Notes: generated by a model not told the origin, from the sequence alone. DNA of 64,000 nt from Ptiloglossa arizonensis (GCF_051014685.1 NW_027478462.1:434001-498000), one strand, 5' to 3'; shown: positions 1 through 12,200, counted from the stretch's first letter. Numbers and translations are program-made.

Positions 1-19
1 CATCTGAAAGTAGAGACTC

Positions 20-36
20 GCCCGATTACAACGGTA
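20..36 (-). other. CENP-B-box-like motif (weak match)
   Basis: Read on the minus strand, monomer 20-36 is TACCGTTGTAATCGGGC. Against the mammalian box pattern NTTCGNNNNANNCGGGN, seven of nine fixed positions agree (CG, A and CGGG); the two leading T differ. It recurs in most monomers of blocks B and C. In block A many monomers alter it (cacgatt, cgcgatt). About 0.4 matches of this quality are expected by chance in one monomer on both strands, so the site is only a candidate. Confidence 0.3.
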
Positions 37-145
37 TGTGTAGTTTTCCCCTAGGCCGTTCCAGTTATTCGTTTCGAGCATCAGAACAGCGCAAATTTTG
101 AGTTTCTCAAGCGTTTCTTACATCCAAACTGCCATATCTCGCGAA

Positions 146-161
146 CGGATTGACCAATCCG
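146..161. repeat. 16-bp dyad in each monomer (example, GACC centre)
   Basis: The arms CGGATT and AATCCG are exact reverse complements around a 4-bp centre, here GACC. The dyad is at monomer 146-161 and is kept in most monomers of all three blocks, directly after TCGCGA (139-144). It could bind a dimeric protein or extrude as a small hairpin. No binding protein can be named from the sequence. Confidence 0.85.
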
Positions 162-320
162 CAAAATTTCTGTTGCATCTGAAAGTAGAGACTCGCACGA
201 TTACAACGGTATGCGCACTTTTCCCCTAGGCCGTTCTAGTTATTCGTTTCGAGCATCAGAACTGCGCAAATTTTGAGTTTCTCAAGCGTTTCTTACATCC
301 AAACTGCCATATCTCGCGAA

Positions 321-336
321 CGGATTGGCCAATCCG
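321..336. repeat. Dyad in perfect-palindrome form, GGCC centre
   Basis: In monomers ending attggcc the centre is GGCC, so the full 16 bp (CGGATTGGCCAATCCG) is its own reverse complement. This form sits at one fixed position of the block A trimer, so it recurs about every third monomer there. Confidence 0.9.
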
Positions 337-525
337 CAAAATTTCTGTTGCATCTGAAAGTAGAAACTCGCCCGATTACAACGGTATGCGCACTTTTCCC
401 CTAGGCCGTTCTAGTTATTCTTTTCAAGCATCAGAACTGCGCATATTTTGAGGTTCTCAAGCGTTTCTTACCTCCAAACTGCCATATCTCGCGAACGGAT
501 TGACCAATCCGCAAAATTTCTGTTG

Positions 526-2275
526 CATCTGAAAGTAGAGACACGCGCGATTACAACGGTATGCGTACTTTTCCCCTATGCCGTTCTAGTTATTCGTTTC
601 GAGCATCAGAACTGCGAAAATTTTGAGTTTCTCAAGCGTTTCTTACCTCCAAACTGCCATATCTCGCGAACGGATTTACCAATCCGCAAAATTTCTGTTG
701 CATCTGAAAGTAGAGACTCGCCCGATTACAACGGTATGTGTAGTTTTCCCCTAGGCCGTTCCAGTTATTCGTTTCGAGCATCAGAACTGCGAAAATTTTG
801 AGTTTCTCAAGCGTTTCTTACATCCAAACTGCCATATCTCGCGAACGGATTGGCCAATCCGCAAAATTTCAGTTGCATCTGAAAGTAGAGACACGCCCGA
901 TTACAACGGTATGCGTACTTTTCCCCTATGCCGTTCTAGTTATTCTTTTCAAGCATCAGAACTGCGCATATTTTGAGGTTCTCAAGCGTTTCTTACCTCC
1001 AAACTGCCATATCTCGCGAACGGATTGACCAATCCGCAAAATTTCTGTTGCATCTGAAAGTAGAGACACGCCCGATTACAACGGTATGCGTACTTTTCCC
1101 CTATGCCGTTCTAGTTATTCGTTTCGAGCATCAGAACTGCGAAAATTTTGAGTTTCTCAAGCGTTTCTTACCTCCAAACTGCCATATCTCGCGAACGGAT
1201 TTACCAATCCGCAAAATTTCTGTTGCATCTGAAAGTAGAGACTCGCCCGATTACAACGGTATGTGTAGTTTTCCCCTAGGCCGTTCTAGTTATTCGTTTC
1301 GAGCATCAGAACTGCGCAAATTTTGAGTTTCTCAAGCGTTTCTTACATCCAAACTGCCATATCTCGCGAACGGATTGGCCAATCCGCAAAATTTCTGTTG
1401 CATCTGAAAGTAGAAACTCGCCCGTTTACAACGGTATGCGCACTTTTCCGCTAGGCCGTTCTAGTTATTCTTTTCAAGCATCAGAACTGCGCATATTTTG
1501 AGGTTCTCAAGCGTTTCTTACTTCCAAACTGCCATATCTCGCGAACGGATTGACCAATCCGCAAAATTTCTGTTGCATCTGAAAGTAGAGACACGCCCGA
1601 TTACAACGGTATGCGTACTTTTCCCCTATGCCGTTCTAGTTATTCGTTTCGAGCATCAGAACTGCGAAAATTTTGAGTTTCTCAAGCGTTTCTTACCTCC
1701 AAACTGCCATATCTCGCGAACGGATTTACCAATCCGCAAAATTTCTGTTGCATCTGAAAGTAGAGACTCGCCCGATTACAACGGTATGTGTAGTTTTCCC
1801 CTAGGCCGTTCCAGTTATTCGTTTCGAGCATCAGAACTGCGAAAATTTTGAGTTTCTCAAGCGTTTCTTACATCCAAACTGCCATATCTCGCGAACGGAT
1901 TGGCCAATCCGCAAAATTTCTGTTGCATCTGAAAGTAGAGACACGCCCGATTACAACGGTATGCGTACTTTTCCCCTATGCCGTTCTAGTTATTCTTTTC
2001 AAGCATCAGAACTGCGCATATTTTGAGGTTCTCAAGCGTTTCTTACCTCCAAACTGCCATATCTCGCGAACGGATTGACCAATCCGCAAAATTTCTGTTG
2101 CATCTGAAAGTAGAGACACGCCCGATTACAACGGTATGCGTACTTTTCCCCTATGCCGTTCTAGTTATTCGTTTCGAGCATCAGAACTGCGAAAATTTTG
2201 AGTTTCTCAAGCGTTTCTTACCTCCAAACTGCCATATCTCGCGAACGGATTTACCAATCCGCAAAATTTCTGTTG
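526..2275 (+). repeat. 525-bp trimer HOR run in block A
   Basis: Ten monomers follow a repeating order of three types. Type 1 has gagacacg, gcgtac, ctatg and ends atttacc. Type 2 has gagactcg, tgtgtag, usually ttccag, and ends attggcc. Type 3 has cttttcaag, gcgcat and gaggtt and ends attgacc. Types 1-2-3 start at 526, 1,051 and 1,576, and type 1 again at 2,101. The same trimer reappears around 3,151-4,550, 6,476-7,330, 11,900-12,890, 17,680-18,510, 21,390-22,160 and 24,010-24,780. Because 525 bp is 175 codons, any stop-poor frame recurs in the same frame, which explains the many look-alike open frames. Confidence 0.88.
617..624. other. A4T4 tract of the monomer (example)
   Basis: AAAATTTT lies at monomer 92-99 in most monomers of blocks B and C and in two of the three trimer types of block A; others have aaatttt or atatttt. 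A second tract, caaaattt, lies at 162-169, about 71 bp further on. Paired A/T tracts are common in satellites and can favour DNA bending or nucleosome positioning. That effect is inferred, not shown. Confidence 0.6.
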
Positions 2276-4094
2276 CATCTGAAAGTAGAAACTCGCCCGA
2301 TTACAACGGTATGCGCACTTTTCCCCTAGGCCGTTCTAGTTATTCTTCTCAAGCATCAGAACTGCGCATATTTTGAGGTTCTCAAGCGTTTCTTACCTCC
2401 AAACTGCCATATCTCGCGAACGGATTGACCAATCCGCAAAATTTCTGTTGCATCTGAAAGTAGAGACACGCCCGATTACAACGGTATGCGTACTTTTCCC
2501 CTAGGCCGTTCTGGTTATTCGTTTCAAGCATCAGAACTGCGCAAATTTTGAGTTTCTCAAGCGTTTCTTACCTCCAAACTGCCATATCTCGCGAACGGAT
2601 TTACCAATCCGCAAAATTTCTGTTGCATCTGAAAGTAGAGACTCGCCCGATTACAACGGTATGTGTAGTTTTCCCCTAGGCCGTTCCAGTTATTCGTTTC
2701 GAGCATCAGAACAGCGCAAATTTTGAGTTTCTCAAGCGTTTCTTACATCCAAACTGCCATATCTCGCGAACGGATTGACCAATCCGCAAAATTTCTGTTG
2801 CATCTGAAAGTAGAGACTCGCACGATTACAACGGTATGCGCACTTTTCCCCTAGGCCGTTCTAGTTATTCGTTTCGAGCATCAGAACTGCGCAAATTTTG
2901 AGTTTCTCAAGCGTTTCTTACATCCAAACTGCCATATCTCGCGAACGGATTGGCCAATCCGCAAAATTTCTGTTGCATCTGAAAGTAGAAACTCGCCCGA
3001 TTACAACGGTATGCGCACTTTTCCCCTAGGCCGTTCTAGTTATTCTTTTCAAGCATCAGAACTGCGCATATTTTGAGGTTCTCAAGCGTTTCTTACCTCC
3101 AAACTGCCATATCTCGCGAACGGATTGACCAATCCGCAAAATTTCTGTTGCATCTGAAAGTAGAGACACGCGCGATTACAACGGTATGCGTACTTTTCCC
3201 CTATGCCGTTCTAGTTATTCGTTTCGAGCATCAGAACTGCGAAAATTTTGAGTTTCTCAAGCGTTTCTTACCTCCAAACTGCCATATCTCGCGAACGGAT
3301 TTACCAATCCGCAAAATTTCTGTTGCATCTGAAAGTAGAGACTCGCCCGATTACAACGGTATGTGTAGTTTTCCCCTAGGCCGTTCCAGTTATTCGTTTC
3401 GAGCATCAGAACTGCGAAAATTTTGAGTTTCTCAAGCGTTTCTTACATCCAAACTGCCATATCTCGCGAACGGATTGGCCAATCCGCAAAATTTCAGTTG
3501 CATCTGAAAGTAGAGACACGCCCGATTACAACGGTATGCGTACTTTTCCCCTATGCCGTTCTAGTTATTCTTTTCAAGCATCAGAACTGCGCATATTTTG
3601 AGGTTCTCAAGCGTTTCTTACCTCCAAACTGCCATATCTCGCGAACGGATTGACCAATCCGCAAAATTTCTGTTGCATCTGAAAGTAGAGACACGCCCGA
3701 TTACAACGGTATGCGTACTTTTCCCCTATGCCGTTCTAGTTATTCGTTTCGAGCATCAGAACTGCGAAAATTTTGAGTTTCTCAAGCGTTTCTTACCTCC
3801 AAACTGCCATATCTCGCGAACGGATTTACCAATCCGCAAAATTTCTGTTGCATCTGAAAGTAGAGACTCGCCCGATTACAACGGTATGTGTAGTTTTCCC
3901 CTAGGCCGTTCCAGTTATTCGTTTCGAGCATCAGAACTGCGAAAATTTTGAGTTTCTCAAGCGTTTCTTACATCCAAACTGCCATATCTCGCGAACGGAT
4001 TGGCCAATCCGCAAAATTTCTGTTGCATCTGAAAGTAGAGACACGCCCGATTACAACGGTATGCGTACTTTTCCCCTATGCCGTTCTAGTTATT

Positions 4095-5960
4095 CTTTTC
4101 AAGCATCAGAACTGCGCATATTTTGAGGTTCTCAAGCGTTTCTTACCTCCAAACTGCCATATCTCGCGAACGGATTGACCAATCCGCAAAATTTCTGTTG
4201 CATCTGAAAGTAGAGACACGCCCGATTACAACGGTATGCGTACTTTTCCCCTATGCCGTTCTAGTTATTCGTTTCGAGCATCAGAACTGCGAAAATTTTG
4301 AGTTTCTCAAGCGTTTCTTACCTCCAAACTGCCATATCTCGCGAACGGATTTACCAATCCGCAAAATTTCTGTTGCATCTGAAAGTAGAGACTCGCCCGA
4401 TTACAACGGTATGTGTAGTTTTCCCCTAGGCCGTTCCAGTTATTCGTTTCGAGCATCAGAACTGCGAAAATTTTGAGTTTCTCAAGCGTTTCTTACATCC
4501 AAACTGCCATATCTCGCGAACGGATTGACCGATCCGCAAAATTTCTGTTGCATCTGAAAGTAGAAACTCGCCCGATTACAATGGTATGCGCAATTTTCCC
4601 CTAGGCCGTTCTGGTTATTCGTTTCAAGCATCAGAACAGCGCACATTTAGAGTTTCTCAAGCGTTTCTTACCTTCAAACTGCCATATCTCGCGAACGGAT
4701 CGACCAATCCGCAAAATTTCTGTTGCATCTGAAAGTAGAGACTCGCACGATTACAACGGTATGCGCACTTTTCCCCTAGGCCGTTCTAGTTATTCGTTTC
4801 GAGCATCAGAACTGCGCAAATTTTGAGTTTCTCAAGCGTTTCTTACATCCAAACTGCCATATCTCGCGAACGGATTGGCAAATCCGCAAAATTTCTGTTG
4901 CATCTGAAAGTAGAAACTCGCCCGATTACAACGGTATGCGCACTTTTCCCCTAGGCCGTTCTAGTTATTCTTTTCAAGTATCAGAACTGCGCATATTTTG
5001 AGGTTCTCAAGCGTTTCTTACCTCCAAACTGCCATATCTCGCGAACGGATTGACCAATCCGCAAAATTTCTGTTGCATCTGAAAGTAGAGACACGCCCGA
5101 TTACAACGGTATGCGTACTTTTCCCCTATGCCGTTCTAGTTATTCGTTTCGAGCATCAGAACTGCGAAAATTTTGAGTTTCTCAAGCGTTTCTTACCTCC
5201 AAACTGCCATATCTCGCGAACGGATTTACCAATCCGCAAAATTTCTGTTGCATCTGAAAGTAGAGACTCGCCCGATTACAACGGTATGTGTAGTTTTCCC
5301 CTAGGCCGTTCCAGTTATTCGTTTCGAGCATCAGAACTGCGAAAATTTTGAGTTTCTCAAGCGTTTCTTACATCCAAACTGCCATATCTCGCGAACGGAT
5401 TGACCGATCCGCAAAATTTCTGTTGCATCTGAAAGTAGAAACTCGCCCGATTACAATGGTATGCGCAATTTTCCCCTAGGCCGTTCTGGTTATTCGTTTC
5501 AAGCATCAGAACAGCGCACATTTAGAGTTTCTCAAGCGTTTCTTACCTTCAAACTGCCATATCTCGCGAACGGATCGACCAATCCGCAAAATTTCTGTTG
5601 CATCTGAAAGTAGAGACTCGCACGATTACAACGGTATGCGCACTTTTCCCCTAGGCCGTTCTAGTTATTCGTTTCGAGCATCAGAACTGCGCAAATTTTG
5701 AGTTTCTCAAGCGTTTCTTACATCCAAACTGCCATATCTCGCGAACGGATTGGCAAATCCGCAAAATTTCTGTTGCATCTGAAAGTAGAAACTCGCCCGA
5801 TTACAACGGTATGCGCACTTGTCCCCTAGGCCGTTCTAGTTATTCTTTTCAAGCATCAGAACTGCGCATATTTTGAGGTTCTCAAGCGTTTCTTACCTCC
5901 AAACTGCCATATCTCGCGAACGGATTGACCAATCCGCAAAATTTCTGTTGCATCTGAAAG
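4095..5960 (+). repeat. 5-mer (875-bp) tandem duplication
   Basis: About 4,095-5,085 matches about 4,970-5,960 at an 875-bp offset, so a five-monomer unit is present slightly more than twice. The rare marker gcacatttagag occurs near 4,640 and 5,515, and again near 7,440 and 7,965. That series gives offsets of 5, 11 and 3 monomers. Private differences between copies include caagtatcag near 4,976 against caagcatcag, and cttgtcccc near 5,818 against cttttcccc. Confidence 0.85.
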
Positions 5961-7309
5961 TAGAGACTCGCACGATTACAACGGTATGCGCACTTTTCCC
6001 CTAGGCCGTTCTAGTTATTCGTTTCGAGCATCAGAACTGCGCAAATTTTGAGTTTCTCAAGCGTTTCTTACCTCCAAACTGCCATATCTCGCGAACGGAT
6101 TGACCAATCCGCAAAATTTCTGTTGCATCTGAAAGTAGAGACTCGCACGATTACAACGGTATGCGCACTTTTCCCCTAGGCCGTTCTAGTTATTCGTTTC
6201 GAGCATCAGAACTGCGCAAATTTTGAGTTTCTCAAGCGTTTCTTACATCCAAACTGCCATATCTCGCGAACGGATTGGCCAATCCGCAAAATTTCTGTTG
6301 CATCTGAAAGTAGAAACTCGCCCGTTTACAACGGTATGCGCACTTTTCCCCTAGGCCGTTCTAGTTATTCTTTTCAAGCATCAGAACTGCGCATATTTTG
6401 AGGTTCTCAAGCGTTTCTTACTTCCAAACTGCCATATCTCGCGAACGGATTGACCAATCCGCAAAATTTCTGTTGCATCTGAAAGTAGAGACACGCCCGA
6501 TTACAACGGTATGCGTACTTTTCCCCTATGCCGTTCTAGTTATTCGTTTCGAGCATCAGAACTGCGAAAATTTTGAGTTTCTCAAGCGTTTCTTACCTCC
6601 AAACTGCCATATCTCGCGAACGGATTTACCAATCCGCAAAATTTCTGTTGCATCTGAAAGTAGAGACTCGCCCGATTACAACGGTATGTGTAGTTTTCCC
6701 CTAGGCCGTTCCAGTTATTCGTTTCGAGCATCAGAACTGCGAAAATTTTGAGTTTCTCAAGCGTTTCTTACATCCAAACTGCCATATCTCGCGAACGGAT
6801 TGGCCAATCCGCAAAATTTCTGTTGCATCTGAAAGTAGAGACACGCCCGATTACAACGGTATGCGTACTTTTCCCCTATGCCGTTCTAGTTATTCTTTTC
6901 AAGCATCAGAACTGCGCATATTTTGAGGTTCTCAAGCGTTTCTTACCTCCAAACTGCCATATCTCGCGAACGGATTGACCAATCCGCAAAATTTCTGTTG
7001 CATCTGAAAGTAGAGACACGCCCGATTACAACGGTATGCGTACTTTTCCCCTATGCCGTTCTAGTTATTCGTTTCGAGCATCAGAACTGCGAAAATTTTG
7101 AGTTTCTCAAGCGTTTCTTACCTCCAAACTGCCATATCTCGCGAACGGATTTACCAATCCGCAAAATTTCTGTTGCATCTGAAAGTAGAGACTCGCCCGA
7201 TTACAACGGTATGTGTAGTTTTCCCCTAGGCCGTTCCAGTTATTCGTTTCGAGCATCAGAACTGCGAAAATTTTGAGTTTCTCAAGCGTTTCTTACATCC
7301 AAACTGCCA

Positions 7310-8045
7310 TATCTCGCGAACGGATTGACCGATCCGCAAAATTTCTGTTGCATCTGAAAGTAGAAACTCGCCCGATTACAATGGTATGCGCAATTTTCCC
7401 CTAGGCCGTTCTGGTTATTCGTTTCAAGCATCAGAACAGCGCACATTTAGAGTTTCTCAAGCGTTTCTTACCTTCAAACTGCCATATCTCGCGAACGGAT
7501 CGACCAATCCGCAAAATTTCTGTTGCATCTGAAAGTAGAGACTCGCACGATTACAACTGTATGCGCACTTTTCCCCTAGGCCGTTCTAGTTATTCGTTTC
7601 GAGCATCAGAACTGCGCAAATTTTGAGTTTCTCAAGCGTTTCTTACATCCAAACTGCCATATCTCGCGAACGGATTGGCAAATCCGCAAAATTTCTGTTG
7701 CATCTGAAAGTAGAAACTCGCCCGATTACAACGGTATGCGCACTTTTCCCCTAGGCCGTTCTAGTTATTCTTTTCAAGCATCAGAACTGCGCATATTTTG
7801 AGGTTCTCAAGCGTTTCTTACCTCCAAACTGCCATATCTCGCGAACGGATTGACCGATCCGCAAAATTTCTGTTGCATCTGAAAGTAGAAACTCGCCCGA
7901 TTACAATGGTATGCGCAATTTTCCCCTAGGCCGTTCTGGTTATTCGTTTCAAGCATCAGAACAGCGCACATTTAGAGTTTCTCAAGCGTTTCTTACCTTC
8001 AAACTGCCATATCTCGCGAACGGATCGACCAATCCGCAAAATTTC
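7310..8045 (+). repeat. Recurrent gaccgatcc monomer pair, 525 bp apart
   Basis: The tail gaccgatcc followed by the monomer with caatggtatgcgcaa, ttctgg and gcacatttagag occurs near 7,330-7,520 and again near 7,855-8,045. These are further copies of the marked monomer of the 5-mer unit near 4,530-4,720 and 5,405-5,595, so that unit has been redistributed within block A. Confidence 0.75.
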
Positions 8046-9243
8046 TGTTGCATCTGAAAGTAGAGACACGCCCGATTACAACGGTATGCGTACTTTTCCC
8101 CTATGCCGTTCTAGTTATTCGTTTCGAGCATCAGAACTGCGAAAATTTTGAGTTTCTCAAGCGTTTCTTACTTCCAAACTGCCATATCTCGCGAACGGAT
8201 TGACCAATCCGCAAAATTTCTGTTGCATCTGAAAGTAGAGACACGCCCGATTACAACGGTATGCGTACTTTTCCCCTATGCCGTTCTAGTTATTCGTTTC
8301 GAGCATCAGAACTGCGAAAATTTTGAGTTTCTCAAGCGTTTCTTACCTCCAAACTGCCATATCTCGCGAACGGATTTACCAATCCGCAAAATTTCTGTTG
8401 CATCTGAAAGTAGAGACTCGCCCGATTACAACGGTATGTGTAGTTTTCCCCTAGGCCGTTCCAGTTATTCGTTTCGAGCATCAGAACTGCGAAAATTTTG
8501 AGTTTCTCAAGCGTTTCTTACATCCAAACTGCCATATCTCGCGAACGGATTGGCCAATCCGCAAAATTTCTGTTGCATCTGAAAGTAGAGACACGCCCGA
8601 TTACAACGGTATGCGTACTTTTCCCCTATGCCGTTCTAGTTATTCTTTTCAAGCATCAGAACTGCGCATATTTTGAGGTTCTCAAGCGTTTCTTACCTCC
8701 AAACTGCCATATCTCGCGAACGGATTGACCAATCCGCAAAATTTCTGTTGCATCTGAAAGTAGAGACACGCCCGATTACAACGGTATGCGTACTTTTCCC
8801 CTATGCCGTTCTAGTTATTCGTTTCGAGCATCAGAACTGCGAAAATTTTGAGTTTCTCAAGCGTTTCTTACCTCCAAACTGCCATATCTCGCGAACGGAT
8901 TTACCAATCCGCAAAATTTCTGTTGCATCTGAAAGTAGAGACTCGCCCGATTACAACGGTATGTGTAGTTTTCCCCTAGGCCGTTCCAGTTATTCGTTTC
9001 GAGCATCAGAACTGAGAAAATTTTGAGTTTCTCAAGCGTTTCTTACCTCCAAACTGCCATATCTCGCGAACGGATTTACCAATCCGCAAAATTTCTGTTG
9101 CATCTGAAAGTAGAGACTTGCCCGATTACAACGGTATGTGTAGTTTTCCCCTAGGCCGTTCTGGTTATTCGTTTCAAGCATCAGAACAGCGCACATTTTG
9201 AGTTTCTCAAGCGTTTCTTACCTCCAAACTGCCATATCTCGCG

Positions 9244-9245
9244 AC
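9244..9245 (+). other. 1-bp deletion, register marker 1
   Basis: The invariant gcgaacgg reads gcgacgg here, and monomer starts move from 1 to 0 mod 175. The same lesion at 13,093 lies exactly one 22-mer unit downstream. Confidence 0.95.
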
Positions 9246-12200
9246 GGATTGACCAATCCGCAAAATTTCTGTTGCATCTGAAAGTAGAGACTCGCACGAT
9301 TACAACGGTATGCGCACTTTTCCCCTAGGCCGTTCTAGTTATTCGTTTCGAGCATCAGAACTGCGCAAATTTTGAGTTTCTCAAGCGTTTCTTACATCCA
9401 AACTGCCATATCTCGCGAACGGATTGGCAAATCCGCAAAATTTCTGTTGCATCTGAAAGTAGAAACTCGCCCGATTACAACGGTATGTGTAGTTTTCCCC
9501 TAGGCCGTTCCAGTTATTCGTTTCGAGCATCAGAACTGCGAAAATTTTGAGTTTCTCAAGCGTTTCTTACATCCAAACTGCCATATCTCGCGAACGGATT
9601 GGCCAATCCGCAAAATTTCTGTTGCATCTGAAAGTAGAGACACGCCCGATTACAACGGTATGCGTACTTTTCCCCTATGCCGTTCTAGTTATTCTTTTCA
9701 AGCATCAGAACTGCGCATATTTTGAGGTTCTCAAGCGTTTCTTACATCCAAACTGCCATATCTCGCGAACGGATTGACCAATCCGCAAAATTTCTGTTGC
9801 ATCTGAAAGTAGAAACTCGCCCGATTACAACGGTATGCGCACTTTTCCCCTAGGCCGTTCTAGTTATTCTTTTCAAGCATCAGAACTGCGCATATTTTGA
9901 GGTTCTCAAGCGTTTCTTACCTCCAAACTGCCATATCTCGCGAACGGATTGACCAATCCGCAAAATTTCTGTTGCATCTGAAAGTAGAGACTCGCACGAT
10001 TACAACGGTATGCGCACTTTTCCCCTAGGCCGTTCTAGTTATTCGTTTCGAGCATCAGAACTGCGCAAATTTTGAGTTTCTCAAGCGTTTCTTACATCCA
10101 AACTGCCATATCTCGCGAACGGATTGGCCAATCCGCAAAATTTCTGTTGCATCTGAAAGTAGAAACTCGCCCGTTTACAACGGTATGCGCACTTTTCCCC
10201 TAGGCCGTTCTAGTTATTCTTTTCAAGCATCAGAACTGCGCATATTTTGAGGTTCTCAAGCGTTTCTTACCTCCAAACTGCCATATCTCGCGAACGGATT
10301 GACCAATCCGCAAAATTTCTGTTGCATCTGAAAGTAGAGACACGCGCGATTACAACGGTATGCGTACTTTTCCCCTATGCCGTTCTAGTTATTCGTTTCG
10401 AGCATCAGAACTGCGAAAATTTTGAGTTTCTCAAGCGTTTCTTACCTCCAAACTGCCATATCTCGCGAACGGATTTACCAATCCGCAAAATTTCTGTTGC
10501 ATCTGAAAGTAGAGACTCGCCCGATTACAACGGTATGTGTAGTTTTCCCCTAGGCCGTTCCAGTTATTCGTTTCGAGCATCAGAACTGCGAAAATTTTGA
10601 GTTTCTCAAGCGTTTCTTACATCCAAACTGCCATATCTCGCGAACGGATTGGCCAATCCGCAAAATTTCTGTTGCATCTGAAAGTAGAGACACGCCCGAT
10701 TACAACGGTATGCGTACTTTTCCCCTATGCCGTTCTAGTTATTCTTTTCAAGCATCAGAACTGCGCATATTTTGAGGTTCTCAAGCGTTTCTTACATCCA
10801 AACTGCCATATCTCGCGAACGGATTGACCAATCCGCAAAATTTCTGTTGCATCTGAAAGTAGAGACACGCCCGATTACAACGGTATGCGTACTTTTCCCC
10901 TATGCCGTTCTAGTTATTCTTTTCAAGCATCAGAACTGCGCATATTTTGAGGTTCTCAAGCGTTTCTTACATCCAAACTGCCATATCTCGCGAACGGATT
11001 GACCAATCCGCAAAATTTCTGTTGCATCTGAAAGTAGAGACACGCCCGATTACAACGGTATGCGTACTTTTCCCCTATGCCGTTCTAGTTATTCGTTTCG
11101 AGCATCAGAACTGCGAAAATTTTGAGTTTCTCAAGCGTTTCTTACCTCCAAACTGCCATATCTCGCGAACGGATTTACCAATCCGCAAAATTTCTGTTGC
11201 ATCTGAAAGTAGAGACTCGCCCGATTACAACGGTATGTGTAGTTTTCCCCTAGGCCGTTCCAGTTATTCGTTTCGAGCATCAGAACTGCGAAAATTTTGA
11301 GTTTCTCAAGCGTTTCTTACCTCCAAACTGCCATATCTCGCGAACGGATTTACCAATCCGCAAAATTTCTGTTGCATCTGAAAGTAGAGAATCGCACGAT
11401 TACAACGGTATGCGCACTTTTCCCCTAGGCCGTTCTAGTTATTCGTTTCGAGCATCAGAACTGCGCAAATTTTGAGTTTCTCAAGCGTTTCTTACATCCA
11501 AACTGCCATATCTCGCGAACGGATTGGCCAATCCGCAAAATTTCTGTTGCATCTGAAAGTAGAAACTCGCCCGATTACAACGGTATGCGCACTTTTCCCC
11601 TAGGCCGTTCTAGTTATTCGTTTCGAGCATCAGAACTGCGCAAATTTTGAGTTTCTCAAGCGTTTCTTACCTCCAAACTGCCATATCTCGCGAACGGATT
11701 GACCAATCCGCAAAATTTCTGTTGCATCTGAAAGTAGAGACTCGCACGATTACAACGGTATGCGCACTTTTCCCCTAGGCCGTTCTAGTTATTCGTTTCG
11801 AGCATCAGAACTGCGCAAATTTTGAGTTTCTCAAGCGTTTCTTACATCCAAACTGCCATATCTCGCGAACGGATTGGCCAATCCGCAAAATTTCTGTTGC
11901 ATCTGAAAGTAGAGACACGCCCGATTACAACGGTATGCGTACTTTTCCCCTATGCCGTTCTAGTTATTCGTTTCGAGCATCAGAACTGCGAAAATTTTGA
12001 GTTTCTCAAGCGTTTCTTACCTCCAAACTGCCATATCTCGCGAACGGATTTACCAATCCGCAAAATTTCTGTTGCATCTGAAAGTAGAGACTCGCCCGAT
12101 TACAACGGTATGTGTAGTTTTCCCCTAGGCCGTTCCAGTTATTCGTTTCGAGCATCAGAACTGCGAAAATTTTGAGTTTCTCAAGCGTTTCTTACCTCCA

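Larger units (their letters stand above)
1..175 (+). repeat. Reference monomer 1
   Basis: First complete monomer, used here as the coordinate frame. It carries the variants gagactcgcccg (monomer 13-24), tgtgtag, ttccag, acagcgc and catcc. Sites in monomer order: CENP-B-like motif on the minus strand (20-36), pyrimidine run into cctagg (43-55), TCGA (74-77), an AT tract near 91-99, a pyrimidine-rich stretch gcgtttctta (111-120), the NruI-type palindrome TCGCGA (139-144), the dyad (146-161) and a second AT tract caaaattt (162-169). The choice of start is arbitrary for a tandem repeat. Confidence 0.95.
1..3915 (+). repeat. 15-mer (2,625-bp) duplication, 1-~1,290 and 2,626-~3,915
   Basis: Bases 1 to about 1,290 match 2,626 to about 3,915 at an offset of exactly 15 monomers. 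Shared rare markers include acagcgc in the first monomer, gcgcgatt at about 544 and 3,169, and the private change tttcagttg at about 867 and 3,492. The match breaks inside the monomer at 1,226-1,400: its left half (tgtgtag) fits the duplicate, while its right half (ttctag, gcgcaaa) follows the variant seen at 176-350. Confidence 0.85.

Noticed and set aside
48..61. Promoter or terminator reading of the ttttcccctagg segment
   Set aside because: It is present in every monomer as part of the satellite, with no adjacent gene or stem-loop plus T-run arrangement to support a regulatory role.
68..84. A second CENP-B-box match at attcgtttcgagcatc on the plus strand
   Set aside because: Only TTCG and one further fixed position agree (five of nine), no better than chance.
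448..801. A 117-codon plus-strand open frame recurring tens of times (also 973, 1,498, 3,073, 21,795, 63,094 and others)
   Set aside because: It spans about two satellite monomers, begins and ends at the same monomer positions each time, and recurs only because the repeat is copied. It has no upstream signal or recognisable domain, and neighbouring copies overlap one another.
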